DNA of 64,000 nucleotides from Cynocephalus volans (GCF_027409185.1 NC_084475.1:15334130-15398129), one strand, 5' to 3'. Shown: positions 46,590 through 58,053, counted from the first letter of the stretch. The notes: generated from the sequence alone by a model not told the origin. A program made the numbers and translations.

Positions 46590-47720
46590 AATCAATGCTA
46601 CAGGCTTTCACTTCCGGGTAAGATGAAGTAAACACATTCCACATAATCTCTCCCCACTGGATACAACTAAGTACCCAGACAGAACTCATGGAGCAACTAC
46701 GTAAGGACTCTGCCAAATGACTGGTAGCAGGAAAACTGGGGAAGGAAACCAGAACTCCTGGTATGACCAGTCCAGCCATGAGTTTCCTGGGTTTTTTTTT
46801 TTTTTTTTTCCCTTCTTTCTCTATCTCCCCCACCTAGACTCAAGACCTGCAGCCCACACCTGGCAGGGACAGAAAGAACTCCAAGAAATGCCCTCTCTTA
46901 TCTGATGAACAGGAAAATGGAGCCCTCCAGGGAAAAGGGTTTTCTTGGGGGTTTTCCTGATGTGTGTTTGCTTGCTTTCCCTTCCACCCAGTCCCCAGCA
47001 AGCCTCAGCACAGAAGCTGCAATTCCACCACAGCTGGGCAGTGTCTGCAGCAGCTTTGGGCAGGCACCCAAAACTCTGACCGGAGGAGCTATGGTCCAAA
47101 GACATGGGAGAAGCCATTGCATTTTATCTTTCTTTATTCTCCCTCTGCTTGGCCCTGGAAGCAGACCCATCATTGGAATTACACAGCAAATTAGGGAGAG
47201 AAAAACCCCTGCTTTCTAGCCAAAGGACCAGGAAGGGGGGGGCGGGTGATTGGGAGCTGGGGAGGGGGTGTAAGGGAGATCAAGGAAGGGAAGCAGCTCA
47301 AGAAAGAGACCCTAGAACTCCCAGGCTCACTCCCAAGTTGTGCATACACAGGTCAGACCCTGAAGGAGATGCCCAAGCCTTTAAGAACTTTGGGGAAGAC
47401 CCCATCCAGGTTGCAGGCTGGCCACTGGGTGGCCCACAGGTCTGAAGAAAATCTCAAAGACTTTGAAAGCCGAATTGTCCTTGGAACCCGGATCACAGAA
47501 ACCAGAACCTACCCAGCTTGACTGCCTGCTATTAAAGCAACTGAATTCATAGTTAAAGACCTTTTTGGGGAGGAGATGATGGACTTGTTATATATGATTT
47601 TGGTGGTGGTTGCATGAAATGATGCATGTGTTAAAACTCACAGAACTGTATGCCACAGCAAAAGGAATTTTACTGTGTGTAAAATTTGAAAATAAAAATA
47701 AAAGAAAAATGTTTCAAATT
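46590..47720 (+). mobile_element. LINE-1 5' UTR-like region plus 3' tail
   Basis: 46590-47520 resembles an old L1 5' UTR (CTTCCGGGTAAGATGAAGTA, CCAGACAGAACTCATGGAGC, GC-rich with an 18-base T run at about 46793). 47550-47710 reads as an old L1 3' end with TTTGAAAATAAAAATAAAAG. Confidence 0.4.
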
Positions 47721-48424
47721 GTGCCCTTTGCATATAAGCAGTTTATTTTATCCCAATTTTACCTCAATAAAATTATTAATAAATGAAGGGAGAAAAGGAG
47801 GGATGGAGGGAGGGGTGGCCAGTGCTCCCGGCAGTCCTCCCCCTCCCACAAGTTCTTAGCTGTAGGCAGAAACACCTGGGTGCACTGGGACTCCCCGATC
47901 TTCAGCCCCCAAACATAAACATAAGCACCAGGGAGAGAGGCTCAGGAGTCTTCTCCATCACTCCCTCTTGGGAACTGACCCCCGATGCCCTCCCCTGCCC
48001 CCGATGGCAAAGCTGTTTGCTGTTCTGCCTCCACCCCTGCAAGGGCCTCTGAGGGTGGCAGGTAGAAGGAGAAGACTTGATGGGTTTCCAGTCGGGCCGA
48101 GCATGGGGAAGGCCCTGGGACATGGACCAGGTGGGGTGACAGACCCATTGTAGGAGTAAAGATGACAAAGAATTTCACTTTGAGCACATCTGAGCTGCTA
48201 ACAGTGCGCATATCTCTATGAAACAGCCACTAAGTGTTGGAAATGAGAGCCGTGCACTGAGCAGGGAAGTTGGGGTGATGAGATGTGCATGCGACAGTCC
48301 TGTGCATGGAGGGGATCTTAGAGTCTGCGGCAGGGACACTCCCTGGAGGCAAGGGACCAGAGAGAAGAGCATGAGGACAGATTCCAGGAGGTGCTGGGAG
48401 GGAGGGGTGAGGGAGAGGAGGAGG

Positions 48425-49228
48425 GTCAGGAAAGAAGAGACAGGAGACGGAGAGGGAGCTTGTGACAGAGGACGGAAGGGACCATCTGAGGAAGAGAGGA
48501 GAGACTGAAAATGTCCCTTTGGAGGTCACTGGAGTAAGCAGTTTTGGTGCAGTGAAATGGCCCGCAGCCAGCAGCCAGGGGAAACATGCGAGGAGACAGG
48601 AGGAAGGATCTGGGGCAAAACAAGGCTGAGGAGAAATGGCAGCGTCTCCTTCTTTACACCCCTCACCACCCCGGCCTCTGCTGCAGATGACTCAGGACCC
48701 AGAGGAGGCTGTCCCAAGGGGAGGGTCATGGGTCAGGCTCATGGAGAGACAACAGCCCAGGGCAGGCTGTGGGGGTTGGAGATGCACTGCCTGGGGCCTC
48801 CTGGAAGGAGTCTGGGGTGCAGGCTGTTCTCCAACAGTGCAAAGCCAGCACGTGTCTGTCCCTCTCTTTACCGCGTGCTGGATCTCTTCTCTCTGGCCTC
48901 ACTGCACCTCCTTCCGCTGCAGCTGGCAGGTGCCTCTCGGTTCCTCACACACACCCGCAAGTGGACCCCTGGCCAGGCCTGGACCCTTTGCTTCCCCCAA
49001 TCATTGAGGACACATCATCCCACCAGCCACGTGCTCGCAAAGGGTAACATGGCTTTTCTCCTAATTTATGAAATTAAGAAGTAACAAAGGAAAAGGAAAT
49101 AGATGGGAGAACTAAAAAATAATGAGTTAGGCAAATAGGAAGGAGTTTGCCTCTGGGCTCAGTTCCTAGTTCGTGGAGGGCAGCTGGGACCTGCTGATCA
49201 CCAGAGAGAGACTCAGGCAGGTAGGGCC
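48425..49228. repeat. Inverted duplication, arm 2: 5' flank of plus-strand CD300 gene
   Basis: Counterpart of the arm at 41430-42255, in the same order relative to the start codon. Long matching blocks separated by small indels run from about 48425 to 48850. Weaker similarity continues to the ATG. It presumably carries the promoter and 5' UTR of the plus-strand gene. Confidence 0.75.
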
Positions 49229-49268
49229 ATGTGGCTTCCTGCAGCTCTGCTCCTTCTCATCCTCCCAG
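49229..49268 (+). CDS. CD300 gene (plus), exon 1: signal peptide
   Basis: Forty coding bases beginning ATGTGGCTTCC and ending CCCAG before GTGAGTGGG. It encodes MWLPAALLLLILPG. Phase 1 joins cleanly to the V exon at 50291. Confidence 0.88.
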
Positions 49269-49995
49269 GTGAGTGGGCCTGGGGTGCCGGGAACTGGAAC
49301 CCGCAGGGAGGGCTGGACAGGAGACAGAGTGGGTCTGTCCTGGGGGGAAGTAGAGGAGTCAGGGAGAGTGGCAGGACTCAGTCATATATCCATGCACTTA
49401 CTCTTCAGAAGGAAAGACAGAGAGACAGAGATAGGGAGGAAGGAAGGAAGGAAATGTCTTTGTTATCTGACAGGTACTAAATCAGATATTGGAGAAAGAA
49501 ATAAAAATAAATAACACAGGTCACCTGGGGCTTGAGTTGCTGCACACGAGTATTGAAGACAATGGCCGAGAACAAATTCAGAAGGCAGAAGTCCAGCAAC
49601 GTGTTCACCTAGCCAGCCCCAAACCCTTCAAGGCTAAAAACAAAGCAAAACCAGCGACCACTCATCTTAAGAAAATAAACATTGTGAAAAACGAAAAAGT
49701 TAACACAGTGAGTAAAGCTTTTGTAAATATACAAAAGGAACTTGCACCCTTCTCAAAAAGCCTTTCTCTTGAACCTCTACAGAAAAAGCTGATTCCTCAG
49801 CGGCAGCACGAAAACCAACCAGTTAATGCTGACGAAGCTACAAAATTAATGGCCCAGTCGTAATACTGTCGTGATGCATCAAATTCCCCCCAAAGACCAA
49901 TAAATTAAATGTTTTATACAAAAAAAAAAAAATAAGAATAAGAATAATAACACAAATGGCATCTATTTTCTAGGCTGCTGATCCTCAAGCCTGGC

Positions 49996-50026
<31 letters not shown>

Positions 50027-53000
50027 GTTATTTAGTGTCAGGCAGATGACCGGGTGGTCAGCGCACAGTAGGATGAGGAGTGAGCAGAGGCCACTGTATT
50101 GACCAGTTAGGAGCCCAAAGGAGAACTTTGTAACAGAGGTGACAGAGATGACAGGGGGGAAGGGATGAAGGAATAAATGGATGTGAGGACTTGAGAGACT
50201 TGGGGCCCCAGTCAGTCCCCAGGTAGATGCCAGATGTCTCGAGAGGCACCCAGGGAAGGAGGAGCTGTATGTTGGATTTCTGTTTTCCAGGCTGTTTCTC
50301 CATCTATGGTCCGAGAACTGTGGGTGGTCCAGAGTGGGGCTCCCTGACCGTGCAGTGTCACTATGACCCAGGGTATGAGACCTACAATAAGTGGTGGTGC
50401 CGCGGGGAGGGCTGGAAATCCTGCGAAATCCTCGTCAAAACCACAGGATCAGAGCAAGAGGTAAAGACGGATGACGTGTCCATCAAGGACAATCATGAAA
50501 ACTGCACGTTCACTGTGACCATGGAGAATCTCTGGAGATTCGAAGCTGACATCTACTGGTGTGGGATTGAGAGATTTGGCACTGACCTTGGGGTCCAAGT
50601 TCAAGTGATCATTTACCCAGGTAAGGACTGCTCTCTCTTGTACTCTGAGCCCTGCCCTGACCCCTAGGGCATTCAGGACTGTTCCTCTCTCTTCCCTGAG
50701 GGATGAAGACTCTTGAAATTTGCCTGAGACCTCATGTGTACATATGGTGGTGTGTGCTTGGGTGTGCCTGTGTATGCACGCATATGTGTGTGCCTGTGCA
50801 TAGGTTTGCATGCATGTGCATGCCTTGTGCCTATGTGTGTGTGCCTGGCATATGTGTGCATGGGGGGGGGGTGCACCAGGAATCTGGAAAGTCTGGAAGG
50901 AAGAGCGAGCTTTGGCAGCTCTGCAGCCTCCATCTATTGTTATCAGTGGGCCTGGGGCTTGGACAGGCTCAGCTCTGGCTGAGACAGAGGACCGGTCCTC
51001 CTTCCATGTCACTTGGGGCATCCAACTGCCCTCAAAGCAGCCCCAGCCTGATGGGGGACTTGTTAGGTGTGCAGGGAGGGGGGATGCTGGATAGCCACAA
51101 TCCTGATGGGCTCAGCTACAGGACATGCAGGTGACCCTCTCCCTGGTACCCTTCCCCCTCTTTATCTTCCTCCCCTGATGACATAAGGAGGGGGAAGTGG
51201 AGCTAAGGGACTCTGATGTAGAGAGAAGGAAAGGCAGAACCCACCACAGTGTGAAGCCTCCCACGGGCCACCACTGGCCTCCCTAAGCTCTCGAGAGGAC
51301 TCTGGGCTCAGCAGCTCCAGAGGCACTAGAGGGGCTGGAGAGAGAGTCTGGCTGGAGCCCCCACCCCACAGTGCAGCCCCCAGAGCCCTCAGTCTTGTCT
51401 CCACTGTGGGCACCAGAGAAACTCGCCCACCCACCCCCACACATACAAACACTAGCTCAATAACACACCTTTGTTCATGGGCCCATGTATAAAGCAGTCC
51501 TTTTCAACTTAGTATATGCAGATACGGTGTGCCTGCGTCTGTGTGCAGTGGGAAAGTCTGCTGGTTTTAGAATATTCCAGAAATTGAATGAAAAAGACAA
51601 CCAAGGTGGGGGCATGGATGAGCAAAAGAGGAGCAGGAGCTGCCTCTGGGAGAACTGGAGGCTGGGACCCTCCCAGCAGGACAAGACTTCACGGGGCAGG
51701 TGAAACAGGGAGGCTGTCAGGAGGCAGGAAGGACTTGGGGGAAACAAAGGCAGATGGCACTCGGCCCAGGGGCAGACGAGGGAAATCCCAGGTAGTCAGG
51801 TAGGGCCAGGGAGGGGTGGCCATCACCGGGGGTGCATCACTACAGAGCAAGTGGCAAAGAGCCTGCTCGGCCAAGGCTGAGACTCAGAGAAGAGCTGGCT
51901 GGCCTTGATTTAGAACTTCAAGGAGTCAGAACATGGTTCCCATGTGTTCAGCTGTGCCAAGCAGGCCTCTGGGACTAAACTGAGTATGTTTGTCACAGCT
52001 GGAGTTGTGACAACAGGCACAGGTGTAGCTATGAGAACAACCAGAACAGCAAGTTTGGCTTCCTGGCCTTCAACCACCCAGGACACCCACAGCAGCAAAC
52101 CCATGGCTCTTACCCTCACCAGGTGAGCAGAGCTGGGCCCCTGCTGACCTTTGTCCCAGTGCTACCCAAGACTGCTCCTGCAGGGTTCTGTGCTGGGAAC
52201 CACGGTGTGGCCCTGGCTTAGGGGAGAAACAGCAACCTCTGCAGTGGGACTCTTTCTCCTTGTCTATACCTCTGAGTACTTAAGGAGATTCCCCCATGGA
52301 ACCACAACAGATAAAATTCTCCAACTAGGCTGCAGGATCTCAGGCTCTGAGCTCCTTCTGACCTGCTTCTCAGTCCCCGAGAAGCAGAAGTGAGGTTAAG
52401 CCTCACATGTGCTAGAAGGAAAGTTCTCTGCTTGAGTTTTCTGTGGCTGCTGTAACCAACCATCACAAACTTAGAGGCTTAAAGCAACACAATTTTATTA
52501 TTTTATAGATATAGAGATCAGAAGTCTGACATGGGTCTCACTGGAATAAAATCAAGGGGTTGACAGGGCTGTGTTCCTTCCAGAGGCTCTAGGAGAGAAT
52601 TCTGTTCCCTCGATTTTTCCAACTTGTAGAGACCACCCACATTCTTTGGCTTATGGTCCCTTCCATCTTCAAAGCCAGCGATGGCAGTGAAGTCTTTCTC
52701 ATGTTGCATCTTGCTGACACTGGCTGTCCCACCTCCCTCTTCAATTTATAAGGACCTTGTGATTGCATTGACCACACAGATAATCTGGGATAATCTCCCC
52801 TGGGTTCGCTGGCTGGCAATCTTAGATCCATCTGCTGCCTTAACTCCCCTTGCTATGCAACATGAAATACTCACAGTTCCTGGGGGTTAGGACTTCTCTA
52901 AGGGGGTAATTACTCTGCCTGCCACCATCACAGGCAGATGTGTGTTTCAGCTCTCCAGCCTTCTTGTCCCCAAGTGCTGGGAGAGGCTGAGAGGGACAGT

Positions 53001-54397
53001 CAGGAGCTAGGCATCCTGCTTTCTCACCTTCCTGACATGGAAGAGAGGCGTGGACATCAGCCTGAAGCCCACCCCTGCCCCAAGGCATCTGAACAGCAAC
53101 CAGTAAGATCTTTCATCAAAGCGGGAGCAAGCTGCCCCAGTTTAATCCCATCACAGCCTGGTGCCTTTGGCCCCCTCAAGATCCAGGGTCAAGATCCCTT
53201 CTCCACCCACGTCTTGCCTCTCAGAATCACTGTCCACCGGCTCAGTTCCCTTCTGCAGCCCAGCATGCTTCCTTCCAGAGGACGCAGCAGCGTGCTCAGT
53301 TACCAGCCTGCAGGAGGCGCGGCGCTAGCAGATGCTTCTCGCCCTGGCTTTGGTCTTGCTTGTGGCTGTTGGAGAGCGATTGTCCTGCTGAGAGCATGGA
53401 ACATGGGATTTTAGAAAATTAGAGGAGCACAAGGGGAGACTTGGCCAGGACAGACAGAGGGTGCAGCCGCTGCACAGGGAGTGGGACTTTTGCGAGGAGC
53501 ACAGTGGTTTAGAGGATATTTTTGTGATGTGCAATGCACCATGGTCGCTCTCTGTCAAGAAAACTGCCAGTGAAATCCACGTGACTCTTCAAAGCTCCCA
53601 CTTTCTGGGCTTGAGGCCAGGGGGAGAACCGGGGGACCCGCAGACATGTGGGGAGGGGATGAGGCATGGGGGGGGATCAGAGTCTTTTACACAGTGATCG
53701 GGACAACCTCGGGAACATAAATAACCAAGTACCCATGGTCTAATTAGACCAAGTGTCAATTATATGGGACATGTGAGATGGCACGTCTCATACCTGCTAT
53801 CACATGGGATCAGACCAGGGAGAGACCCCTCCCAGGAGAACTAAGTAGGAAAACAGCCAGGTTGACCCAGGTTAGGAGAAATCTTCCACAGCTTCAAAGA
53901 GGCAATATTAGATCTAATTTGAAAGATGGGCAGAATATACAAAGGGACACAAGACAGAGAAGGCCAGAAACAGAGGCAAAAAGTCGGGACACGGGCAACC
54001 CTCGGGCGTGGCTGGACTGCAGATGAGTGGCAGGGACTGTGGGAGGCAGGCCCGAAGGTGGGACAGCAACAGACGGAAAGGGGCTGGGTCCCGGGCTGGG
54101 TCCCGCCCCAAGCCTCTGGAGAGGCCTCTGAAGGCTTCGGCTTTGGGCAGCATGACCATGCCTCTCGGAGGGGGCTTCTCTGGCGAGGGACCAGGTGTGC
54201 CTGCCACGCAGGTTATTGGAGCCACAGATGTTGGTTCAGGGAGGCTGGAGAGTGGGGTCTGGGGCTGGCCTGAAGCAGCAGCTCACTCCTGTCACTTTGT
54301 CCCCTTGTTCAGAATTCTGCTCTGCAACATCTCCTTTGTGCTACTGACCTTCCTGAAGGTGCTGCTGCTTGGGGGCCTGCTCTGTGCTGTGCAGTGA
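49229..54397 (+). CDS. CD300-family receptor with Lys transmembrane residue, intact four-exon gene
   Basis: Second intact CD300 gene. Exons are 49229-49268, 50291-50620, 51999-52122 and 54313-54397, with GT/AG introns and phases 1-1-2. The total is 579 nt and 192 residues. Signal peptide MWLPAALLLLILPG is followed by one V-type Ig domain (about residues 14-124) with Cys36-Cys104 and Cys50-Cys58, the WWCRG motif and one sequon at Asn84. A Thr-rich stalk spans about residues 124-164. The membrane segment has Lys180, like CD300LB and CD300E, which family knowledge links to DAP12. The stop follows directly after the membrane helix, where relatives have a Trp codon, so there is no cytosolic tail. 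Intron 1 holds an RBIS retropseudogene. The gene lies head-to-head with the minus-strand CD300 gene. CD300LB is the nearest type by membrane charge and the GCFSI start of the mature protein, but I do not assign the symbol. Confidence 0.85.
49540..49935 (+). pseudogene. RBIS: RBIS (C8orf59) processed pseudogene
   Basis: Retrocopy of the small ribosome-biogenesis factor mRNA within intron 1 of the plus-strand CD300 gene. The old start ATG is at 49562 (MAENKFRR...), but that frame hits TAG at about 49610. The rest of the protein follows in another frame to TAA at 49863, including FKAKNKAKP and DEATKLMA. A 3' UTR follows, with AATAAA near 49899 and a poly(A) run near 49920. The lack of introns, the poly(A) tail and the frameshift make it a dead retrocopy. 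Recognition is from memory of the family. Confidence 0.75.
49995..50027. repeat. (GACA)n microsatellite
   Basis: About eight GACA units in intron 1 of the plus-strand CD300 gene. A short (GGAA)n lies at 49437-49453. Confidence 0.9.
50291..50620 (+). CDS. CD300 gene (plus), exon 2: V-type Ig domain
   Basis: 330 bases between acceptor GTTTTCCAG and donor GTAAGG. All four characteristic CD300 cysteines are present, with the KWWCRG and YWCGIERF motifs. The usual D-D-A-D before the tyrosine corner reads F-E-A-D. There is an extra Cys85 inside an Asn-Cys-Thr sequon. Confidence 0.9.
50735..50880. repeat. TG/CATG-rich low-complexity tract
   Basis: Imperfect TGTGTGCATG repeats ending in a G run, in intron 2 of the plus-strand CD300 gene, 115 bases after the V exon. 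Confidence 0.8.
51999..52122 (+). CDS. CD300 gene (plus), exon 3: Thr/Ser-rich stalk
   Basis: 124 bases after acceptor TTTGTCACAG, ending CTCACCAG before GTGAGC. Phases 1 and 2 match the neighbouring exons. The product is rich in Thr, Ser, Ala and Val. An upstream AG at 51950 would put a TGA in frame, so 51999 is the only workable acceptor nearby. Confidence 0.75.
52436..52895 (-). mobile_element. Ancient LTR-like repeat in intron 3 of plus-strand CD300 gene
   Basis: Contains TTTCTGTGGCTGCTGTAACC, GCTTAAAGCAACACAATTTT, ATAATCTGGGATAATCTCCC and CACAGTTCCTGGGGGTTAGG. Same type as 12760-12965. Confidence 0.5.
54313..54397 (+). CDS. CD300 gene (plus), exon 4: transmembrane segment and early stop
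   Basis: Acceptor TTGTTCAG ends at 54312. The exon encodes a hydrophobic helix with Lys180 (context LTFLKVLLLGG) and stops at TGA 54395-54397. In the other copies the aligned codon is Trp (TGG) or Tyr, followed by Val-Asn-Arg. Past this stop the frame stays open for 11 codons with Arg- and Ser-rich tail-like content. Confidence 0.8.
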
Positions 54398-55780
54398 TTG
54401 AGCAGGACTCAGAGGCACTCCAGGGGGAAATGAAGTCGGCCTGAGCCAGAGATGCACAGTTCCCACCATCGACACCCTTAGACCGGACAAGCGGCACCTC
54501 CTGGCCTCCTATCAGGCAATGAGCAGTGACTGTGGTTCCAGAGTAGATACAGGTCCCTGCAGTGGGGGAGAGTCCCCTGTCATGGTTCCAGGAACACAAG
54601 CCCATTCCCTCTCTGCCCGCACAGCTCCGGGACCCTGATGGGGCCTCTCCTCCGCCTGCCACCTCCACCTCGGGAGAAGAGAAAGGAAAGGATACAGCAT
54701 CCCCTGTACACACTGACTCCTCGGAGGCACCTGCAGTCTCATTGTGTGAATCCTGCCTCAGCCTCCTTCCCTGTGGCTTCAGGATGACTCCAAGAGAATG
54801 GACTGTTATACTGTCCAGTAGCTGAGGTCCCAGGGCATTTTGGACTTTCCCGTGCCTGGAGGAGCTCAGATCTACCCCTGGTGCCTGTGACACTCCCCAC
54901 CCCGAGCCAGCTCAGCCAGCACCCCACCAGCACCCAATCCTGGGTTTGACCTAAGCTTTGCTCTCTCCACCCCCAAGCTGTGCCCCAGCAAGCCCAGAAA
55001 GCTCACCCTTCCCGTTTAACCTCGCCCCGTTCACTCTTAATGAAATAACAGTCCATGCCTTTTTCTTTTTTAGTTTTCAAAAATGCATGTATTTACCCTC
55101 AATCAAGTTGTTGTAATGATAATAATAATTATTATTATTGTCTTCCACTTATATTCCTCCTGGGCTCTCTCTGCTCATATTTTTCTCCATATTTTATTTG
55201 GAACCATTTTTTGGAGCCCTTATGTCTCTGTCCTTAGATCCTTTTCTTGGAGCGATCACATTGCCTGTCATTTCTCTGAGTCAGAGGAGAGAAGCTGTCT
55301 GCACCCTTCCTCGCTTCCTGGGTGCTCCCTCTGGTGACCCACATTATTCTTGCAGTGCCCTTCACTGGCGTTCGTTTCCTCTCCTTGGCCTCATCAGCTG
55401 GCTTGCTCTTGAAGACGACTCTTCTTTGAATGAGGTCGAGGATTTGCACAGAGCAGCGTGAGCTGTGGCGAGAGGCCGAGGAGGACTGCCCACACAATGA
55501 ACAGTCGTTGGGACACCTCCCGCTACATGTTGACTCCTTTTTTCTGCATCAGGAAAGGGCGAGACCTCAAGATGCAGCAGCCTGCACCCTGCTCAGCGCT
55601 GGAGAACAGCTGTGAGTGGTAACCACCAGCCACGCTTCCTCACCGTGTAAATCACAGAGGGAAATTTACCAGCAGCTGCAGCCACAGTAAACAACCTCAT
55701 TCGCAGTCCACTGTGTGTGAGGCGGAGCCGTGCACATCTCTCCTAGACATCTTTTCTGACCCTAGAACTGACTGAGCTCA
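54398..55780. other. 3' flank of the plus-strand CD300 gene
   Basis: Probably 3' UTR at first. The nearest polyadenylation-like motif is the imperfect AATGAAATAACA near 55039. An (ATT/AAT)n run is at about 55117-55140. Long frames on either strand here have no family match. Confidence 0.4.
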
Positions 55781-55835
55781 AATGTTCCAGTTGTCTATTG
55801 CTTATATTATACTTCGTGGCATAAAACAACAATCG

Positions 55836-58053
55836 TTTTTTTTTTTAATGCAAAATATTTCACTTTTTATTTTTATGGATAATTGTCACTAATACAGCAG
55901 GAACTAACAGGATTACAAAAGATACCAAAAAATCAGGTTTCTAATTCAATAGAAATTAAAACCTGAGCTGAAGTCTGATCAGAATGTGTGACACCTGGCA
56001 CCGTTCTGAAGGAACTTGAGAAATATGTTTGCTAGACTTCTTAAACAATTCATGTAATGCAGATCAAAGGAGCTACAACGCACTGACACAGTAAATGACT
56101 TTTCTTGTTGAGAAACTTTTAAGATAACCAGGGTTATCTAAAGCTCACCGTCTTGAAGGCAGGGAGGTGTGTAAATTGCAGATTTTTAGTTAGCAAGAAG
56201 CAAGCTAAGATTTTGTTGGTAAAATACAGTTTGTTTATCCATGTAGATCTATAAAGCTGGCTCAGTTTTTCAGAGCACGAGAAAGTGTCAAAAGAGGTCA
56301 AAGGCATGGGGATGGATCAAAATAAATCCACCCCGACTTCTGGAAAACAAGTGATATAGCAGTAACACCACCACAAAGAACAGTATTAGTAGAAATAGGA
56401 GACTTGTAGTCTAATTCAGTTCTCACTTTGGATTCTATAGCATCTCTTACTAGGAATTTGGTGAAAAACAGAGATTCTTACTCCTTTAATAACTGTCCAT
56501 AAGCAGAAGTGAAAAAAACAAAAGAAAGCTAACATAATGTGATGGGCCTTGTTGATTAAAAGTCAGTAAACTTGAATGCATTTTAATATGCTGAATCTTG
56601 ATTCATACTTATAAAACAATGATTAATATACTACAAAACTTTACAAACATAAAATCTCCTCTGTTGCAGAACTTCAAAATTAGTGGAATCAATTTCTTCT
56701 CCCTTTTATTTAATTATTCCTTGCACAGAAAAGTCCTAAAACTGAGTAATCATTGGCACACCTGTAATGTCATCAAAACATGATGCTTGTTGTCCAAAGG
56801 ATATAAAAGCAATTTCAACTGAGGTCAAGAATCTTAAATTCTCTCAAAACATATTTTCTATTCTTTGTGCTCCATGTCACATAAAAAAGAAACAAGGGCA
56901 GGTGGACTCATGTAGTTTCTCTCAGCCAAATAATGTCATTAACCTTCCCAATGTCCCCATGCCAGAAAATCCAGTACTTAAGTGCTCTACTATAAAGCAT
57001 CTCCAGATCTAAAAGAGATCGCTTTTATTTATTTATTTTTTTTTTAAAGATGACCGGTAAGGGGATCTTAGTCCTTGACTTGGTGTTGTCAGCACCACAG
57101 TCTCCCAAGTGAGTGAACCCGCCATCCCTATATGGGATCCGAACCCGTGGCCTTGGTGTTATCAGCACCACACTTTCCCAAGTGAGCCATGGGCCGGTCT
57201 TTTTTACTTTTTTTTTTTTTTTAAGAAGACTGCGGCAGTGCCTTTTACTTAGCAAAGACCAGCCACTGACTTCCTTCCTGTACCAGCTTTCCAAGAGGAC
57301 ACTAAATGCCTTTTTGCCCTGATATTTGTACCGCGGGTTTTGCGAGGCTTCTCTCCTTTGTGCACGTCAGATGAGAGCTCTGGCTGGAGCACTTGCCACA
57401 TTCACTGCACTGGTAGGGTTTCCCCCTGTGTGGTTCTCTGATAAGGTGGGAACTCTGGCTGAAACATCGGCCATGTTCGTCACATTGATAGGGTTTTTCT
57501 CCAGTATGAATTCTCTGGTGCCGAATGAGATTTGAACTCTGTTTAAACCTTTCTCCACACTCATCACATTTAGAGGGCTTTTCCCCAGGATGGATCTGTC
57601 GGTGCTGAATGAGATTAGAAATCTGAAAGAGACTTTTCCCACAGTCAGTACATTTATGGGATTTCTTTCCAGTATGAATCTTCTGGTGCTGAAACAGAGT
57701 TGAACTCTGACTGAAAGTCTTTTCACATTCAATACATGTGCAGGGTTTCTCACCCAAGCTTCTCAGTCTACTCAAGCTTGAGTCGAATCGAACAGTCATT
57801 CCCCATTTCTGCTGCTGCCGGCCTGTTTTGCACTTGTTCCCACAGGCTTTTCCTTGGCTTGAACTCCGAGTAACATCTCCTTTAGTCTTCCCCTAATCTC
57901 ACGGTGAATAGCCAAATGTATTCGTAAGAGAGTCTACTGTCTTCTTCTGAACTAATGTCTCATTTTCTAGAACTACACAGCTCAGAATTTTCTTTTCTAG
58001 ATTGCAATGATCCAACAAAGAGGATAATTCTTTGAAAACCACATGGGCCGGCC
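55836..58053 (-). pseudogene. C2H2 zinc-finger mRNA retrocopy with long 3' UTR
   Basis: About 57302-57800 encodes four to five C2H2 fingers with TGEKPY-type linkers, preceded to about 58030 by more coding-like sequence. One finger has lost a Cys (now His) and a short deletion has shifted the frame. In another frame the C-terminus continues as [12 protein letters not shown] and ends near 57240. The 3' UTR runs down to a poly(A), seen as T's at 55836-55849 and preceded by AATAAA. A tRNA-Ile SINE (57031-57199) sits within the 3' UTR. No introns are present. The parent is probably a SCAN/KRAB zinc-finger gene of the ZKSCAN/ZSCAN type. The exact parent was not identified. Confidence 0.65.
57031..57199 (-). 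mobile_element. tRNA-Ile-like SINE, dimer
   Basis: Best preserved copy. The minus strand reads GACCGGCCCATGGCTCACTT, then AACACCAAGGCCACGGGTTC, a second unit with TTCACTCACTTGGGAGACTG and AACACCAAGTCAAGGACTAA, then ACCGGTCATCTTT plus an (AAAT)n tail. It lies in the 3' UTR of the zinc-finger retrocopy. Confidence 0.8.

Noticed and set aside
46423-46833. 136-codon minus-strand frame
   Set aside because: Antisense to LINE-1 5' UTR-like sequence; its Lys run is the complement of the T run at 46793.
49995-50027. CRISPR-like short repeats
   Set aside because: Plain (GACA)n microsatellite in a mammalian intron without spacers.
54309-54893. 194-codon minus-strand frame
   Set aside because: Antisense to the CD300 membrane exon and its 3' flank. 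No recognisable domain, codon pattern or splice context.
57031-57199. Possible tRNA-Ile gene
   Set aside because: Two degenerate tRNA-like units with an A-rich tail and target-site context identify a SINE, not a functional tRNA.
57302-57799. Functional zinc-finger gene
   Set aside because: A lost finger Cys, a deletion that shifts the frame, no introns and a poly(A) tail make it a retrocopy.
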